Assembly: GCA_028285585.1 (NCBI GenBank)
Contig: JANQOU010000006.1
Location: 372,001-436,000, forward strand
Direction of reading: 5' to 3'
Length of the DNA stretch: 64,000 bases
Origin: Acidimicrobiia bacterium
GTDB taxonomy: Bacteria > Actinomycetota > Acidimicrobiia > Spongiisociales > ZC4RG35
A program made the translations under genes and the position numbers. Position 1 is the first letter of the stretch. Every line of letters starts with the position of its first letter. Positions 60,739-64,000 of the stretch are shown here, piece by piece. Under the pieces are notes generated by a model that worked only from the letters and a program-made list of their open reading frames with translations, was not told where the DNA came from and made no database searches.

Positions 60739-61136
60739 TGGCCGGGCGTCTCACCCGTGCGCTGATCGGTGCGGTGGCGGGCGGTATCGGCGCACTATTT
60801 GTCGTAGTCGTCATCACCCTGATTCGAGGTGGTTCCATCTCCAAGGCGATCGGTGGCCCCGACTTGTGGATAGTGGAGGGGGTGACCGTCGCCGTCGTCT
60901 TCATCGGTGCCTTCTTCTGGCCCGAAGACAGGGGAAGCGAGACGGCGAAGGCCTCACCGATGGTTGATGTGCTGTTCACTGCCGGCTTCGCAGCAGCCGC
61001 GGCGATCATCATCGGCGTGCTGATCGCGATCTCGCTGGACGAGTCGATCATCGACATCCTGACCAACCAGAGATTCCTGATTGTCTCCGGTATCGGCGTG
61101 GCGGGGGCAGCCCTCTCCGCTTGGTCCGGCGACTGA
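60738..61136 (+). CDS. Small integral membrane protein
   Basis: Four hydrophobic segments; GTG start overlapping preceding stop. Confidence 0.6.
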   Translation: MAGRLTRALIGAVAGGIGALFVVVVITLIRGGSISKAIGGPDLWIVEGVTVAVVFIGAFFWPEDRGSETAKASPMVDVLFTAGFAAAAAIIIGVLIAISLDESIIDILTNQRFLIVSGIGVAGAALSAWSGD

Positions 61137-61151
61137 CGAACGGGTTCCCGC

Positions 61152-61433
61152 TCAGGCGACTTCCAGGAACTTACGAATGGCCTTGCGGATGACCTCGCTC
61201 GTAGTCGTATCGTCGGCATCAGCCCTGGCTTCAATTGCCGCACGCAACTCCGGGTCGATGCGAACTGGCACCACATCGGCCGGACCGGACCCCATGGAGG
61301 GCCTTCCCCTGCGGCGGGTCTTCAAGGTTTCGACGTCGTAGTTGGCCTCTGCGACCTCCGCGGCGAGAGCGTCGATCTCTTCGTCGGTCAACGCGCGACC
61401 ACTGCGGGTACGGCGAATCTCAGGTTGCTTCAC
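61152..61433 (-). CDS. Ribbon-helix-helix (CopG-like) antitoxin candidate
   Basis: VPVRIDPELRAAIEARADADDTTTSEVIRKAIRKFLEVA. Confidence 0.75.
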   Translation of the reverse strand: MKQPEIRRTRSGRALTDEEIDALAAEVAEANYDVETLKTRRRGRPSMGSGPADVVPVRIDPELRAAIEARADADDTTTSEVIRKAIRKFLEVA

Positions 61434-61693
61434 TGCATGTCCTCGTTTGATGTTGGAAGTAGGCCGTAAAAAGTCGGGCGGAGCGGCATGGCGTGGATCA
61501 CGAGACCGACATCTCCGGCGACCTCGATCCAGATGATTTCGAGGAGGTTGCCGGCGTAATCCGCCCCGATTGCAAGAACCTTGGGCGGATCGTGGTCGGG
61601 TTCGAGGTCGACCACAGCGATGACGTGGTCGAGAGCGTGACGAATGGCTGCGACGCCAATCCCGTGTTTGTGCGCCGACTGGTGAATCTCCAC
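61430..61693 (-). CDS. Small toxin candidate partnered with RHH antitoxin
   Basis: 87 aa, HKHGIGVAAIRHALDHVI...LAIGADYAGNLLEIIWIEVAGDVGLVIHAMPLRP; 4-nt overlap with RHH gene. Confidence 0.65.
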   Translation of the reverse strand: MEIHQSAHKHGIGVAAIRHALDHVIAVVDLEPDHDPPKVLAIGADYAGNLLEIIWIEVAGDVGLVIHAMPLRPTFYGLLPTSNEDMQ

Positions 61694-61761
61694 ACCCGCA
61701 ATATCGTAATACGTAACCCCACGGGATGGAATGGTGTTGACGACTGAGGGATCAGCCGGAG

Positions 61762-62431
61762 TTGTGCATGCCGATTCCTATCGATCTCGACGAGCCTCAG
61801 CCGCAAACTCCGAAGACGCAACGCGACATGCACACAGATGCGGACACATCCAAGGTATCCATCGAAACAAAGAGAAATTCGTCTATGTCGGGCACAACTA
61901 AGACTCCTCGTTCCGCGGCCCGAGTGCTTGGAGTTTCGCTTCCCTTTGCCAGCGCATTCATGGCGTCCGCGGCACCCGTTGGAGCATCCGCCGCGGTCAC
62001 CGACACGAAGAGGGAGTCGACGACCTCACGCGTCGATCTGACTACGCCGACCTCAGCAGAGGAGGTCATGGGCCTCTTGGAAGGCACCAGCGCGGGTTAC
62101 GTTGAACTGATTACCAAAGATCAGATCGGGGACCGCATCTACACAACGGGCTATAGGACCAGTAGCGGGAAAGCTCTCGCCGGCGGCGTACTCCGACGCA
62201 GTTGCAAAGACATTCGCCAATATCGCCGACGAACTGACGCGAACCGACGGGGACCCAAACACCACGACATCGGAAGTCGTTGCGCTAAAAGGGATTGTCA
62301 GCGAGATCGACCCCTCCACTCCTCGGATCGTGGCGGTGGTGGTTGCTGATGTGCATAACACCTCCAAAGCGCCATTCGTTCGCGACACCAAGATGGACAC
62401 CGACCCGCCTTGGCCGTTGATCGACAAATGA
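61762..62431 (+). pseudogene. Exported protein gene apparently split by a +1 frameshift
   Basis: Frame 1 N-term with signal-like AARVLGVSLPFASAFMASAAPVGASAAV...GYVELITKDQIGDRIYTTGYRTSSGK; frame 2 continuation SPAAYSDAVAKTFANIADELTRTDGDPNTTTSEVVALKGIVSEIDPSTPRIVAVVVADVHNTSKAPFVRDTKMDTDPPWPLIDK* ending in ATGA coupling with the next gene. Confidence 0.55.
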
Positions 62432-63162
62432 ACGAAACGCCAACCTCGGGCAACGCGAAAGCTAATGCGCAGCATGCAGAGAACTCCCAATGTGAGATTG
62501 CGGTAGTGAACGATTCCATCATCGAGGGCCTGGCCTTGGTCGACCTGATGGCGGACGACGGCCTAACTGCATGTGCTCCGGAACGTCCGATCGATCTGAA
62601 CGCGCTTGGTCACTCCGTATTGGTCATCACGAGTTCGCTACTGCTTGGCTCGCTTCTCGAGGGTTCCTCTAACACTTCAAGGCACCGATCCGATCAGGTA
62701 GTCATTTGTCTATCCCCGAACACAACGCCCGATGAAACGTGTCGTCTGCTGAGCGCCGGCGCCACTTCGGTCCTGCCTCGCTCGCTATCGGCAGACTTGT
62801 TCAAGGCATCGCTCCGAATACTCCTGAGTGGCCTCTTCATTGTCCCTAACTCAGTAACTCAGCTTGCAGACCTGAGCCCAGTTCCCAGCCATCTCACGAG
62901 CGATCAGCAAGTTCTCTTTCGAAAGCTGGTCGAGTATCCAATGGTATCGGATCTCTCGACAGTGCTGGGGTACTCACGAAGCGCGGTTAATCGTCGGCTA
63001 CGAACCCTCTACAAATCGCTAGGCGTCACGTGCAGAGAGGAAGCCTTGATACTTGCAGGCCAACTCGGCATCGGGCGTCGCTTGGACGCAGAGATCCGTA
63101 GGAGCAGCTTGATCTGGGCTGACCAGAGGCCCACCGCCGCTGAGCCATACCGGCACTCATGA
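62428..63162 (+). CDS. LuxR/NarL-like regulator with atypical receiver
   Basis: CEIAVVNDSIIEGLALVDLMADDGL receiver-like N-term; SDLSTVLGYSRSAVNRRLRTLYKSLGVTCREEALILAGQLGI HTH-like C-term. Confidence 0.65.
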   Translation: MNETPTSGNAKANAQHAENSQCEIAVVNDSIIEGLALVDLMADDGLTACAPERPIDLNALGHSVLVITSSLLLGSLLEGSSNTSRHRSDQVVICLSPNTTPDETCRLLSAGATSVLPRSLSADLFKASLRILLSGLFIVPNSVTQLADLSPVPSHLTSDQQVLFRKLVEYPMVSDLSTVLGYSRSAVNRRLRTLYKSLGVTCREEALILAGQLGIGRRLDAEIRRSSLIWADQRPTAAEPYRHS

Positions 63163-63265
63163 TGGCTCTTGCTGTGTCGGGACAACGACTTGTCACCCGC
63201 CCGACAAATCCTGTCCCCCGTGGGATAGCTCTGGTTCGTCATACTTCTAAGCACGTGTCAGCGAG

Positions 63266-63796
63266 GTGAGCGTCAACGAGTGTGGTACCGGCCCGGTCAA
63301 CGACAGTGATACTGCTACGCATCGGCAGGAGCCGTTCGAGAACTTCTTCCGCCGAGAGTACAGGTCGGTGTTGGCGATAGCCACCGCTCTTACTCGAAAA
63401 CGAACCGATGCCGAGGAACTGACGATGGAAGCATTCGAATCCGCACTCCGGCTCTGGGATAGGAACGACTTGAGAAACCCGAGCGCCTGGGTTCGCACCG
63501 TCGTTTCCAACAAGGCTGTTTCTCGCTACCGGCGAGCAGTCACCGAGGCTAAGGCACTAGTCCAGATCGCAGCTAGCGGGGACAAGCAGTCGACCATCGA
63601 CACTGACTCCATAGAGGTCTGGACCGCAGTCCGTAGGCTGCCCGCGAGACAAGCTCAGGCAATCGTGCTGTTTCATGTTGCGGGCTACAGCCGCCTTGAG
63701 ATCGCCAACTTGCTTGGTGTAGGGGAGGAAACGGTCAAGACTCACCTGGACCGTGGACGAGCACGCTTGGCAAAGGCTCTCGAGGTCCCGGAATGA
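63266..63796 (+). CDS. ECF-type RNA polymerase sigma factor
   Basis: FFRREYRSVLAIATALTRKRTDAEELTMEAFESALRLWDRNDLRNPSAWVRTVVSNKAVSRYRR; LPARQAQAIVLFHVAGYSRLEIANLLGVGEETVKTHLDRGRARL; GTG start. Confidence 0.92.
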   Translation: MSVNECGTGPVNDSDTATHRQEPFENFFRREYRSVLAIATALTRKRTDAEELTMEAFESALRLWDRNDLRNPSAWVRTVVSNKAVSRYRRAVTEAKALVQIAASGDKQSTIDTDSIEVWTAVRRLPARQAQAIVLFHVAGYSRLEIANLLGVGEETVKTHLDRGRARLAKALEVPE

Positions 63797-64000
63797 AGAG
63801 AACCGTGGAGGTACTCGAACAGGCAGCGGCCGATCTCCGTAGTGAGGTAGACCGCAGGGCAATCCCATCCCCTCCGACTCGCCATCAAGCCAAAGAGAAG
63901 GCCATATCACCTCAACGTCCGTGGTTGGCTGGACTGATTGCCTTTGCGCTGGTTCTGGGGCTAGGCGGCCTAACGGCGTTGCGGATTCTCGACCGTAGCA
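63793..64000 (+). CDS. Membrane protein, possible anti-sigma factor (truncated by window end)
   Basis: ATG overlaps sigma stop (ATGA); MKRTVEVLEQAAADLRSEVDRR...WLAGLIAFALVLGLGGLTALRIL single TM. Confidence 0.6.
   Translation, partial: MKRTVEVLEQAAADLRSEVDRRAIPSPPTRHQAKEKAISPQRPWLAGLIAFALVLGLGGLTALRILDRS

Overview
This 64 kb high-GC window looks like actinobacterial chromosome (possibly Acidimicrobiia-like; taxonomy is inference). Most of it is core gene content: an msrB 3' end, an orphan DNA methyltransferase, a multicopper oxidase/cytochrome c pair, dnaK-grpE-dnaJ-hspR, clpB, PadR/NfeD/SPFH, amino-acid ABC transporters (aapJQMP-like plus a second SBP/permease pair), dxs, a complete pho/pst cluster with a readable PHO box, ppk, glnA with a GlnR-like atypical regulator, a metB-like gene, an ALDH/RidA/ErpA/Mrp block, a NUDIX/MBL/M23 operon, selA-selB, a small toxin-antitoxin pair and an ECF sigma/LuxR cluster. 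The non-routine signals are: (1) a gene for an AbiEi-like/DUF559 (Vsr-like nuclease) protein bracketed by two near-identical 41-bp palindromes (about 44969-46019), wedged between a regulator gene and metB; (2) a dispersed structured repeat family with ends AACCTCAGGTAAT...ATTACCTGAGGTT, one compact 163-bp copy (29139-29301) and one 793-bp copy (19157-19949) that carries a lipoprotein gene in the loop of a perfect 23-bp inverted repeat; (3) an unexplained run of consecutive hairpins (about 364-673) between msrB and the methyltransferase that looks like a structured RNA; (4) a probable frameshifted exported-protein gene (61762-62431) overlapping a LuxR-like gene. No rRNA, tRNA, CRISPR array or classical IS transposase was recognised.
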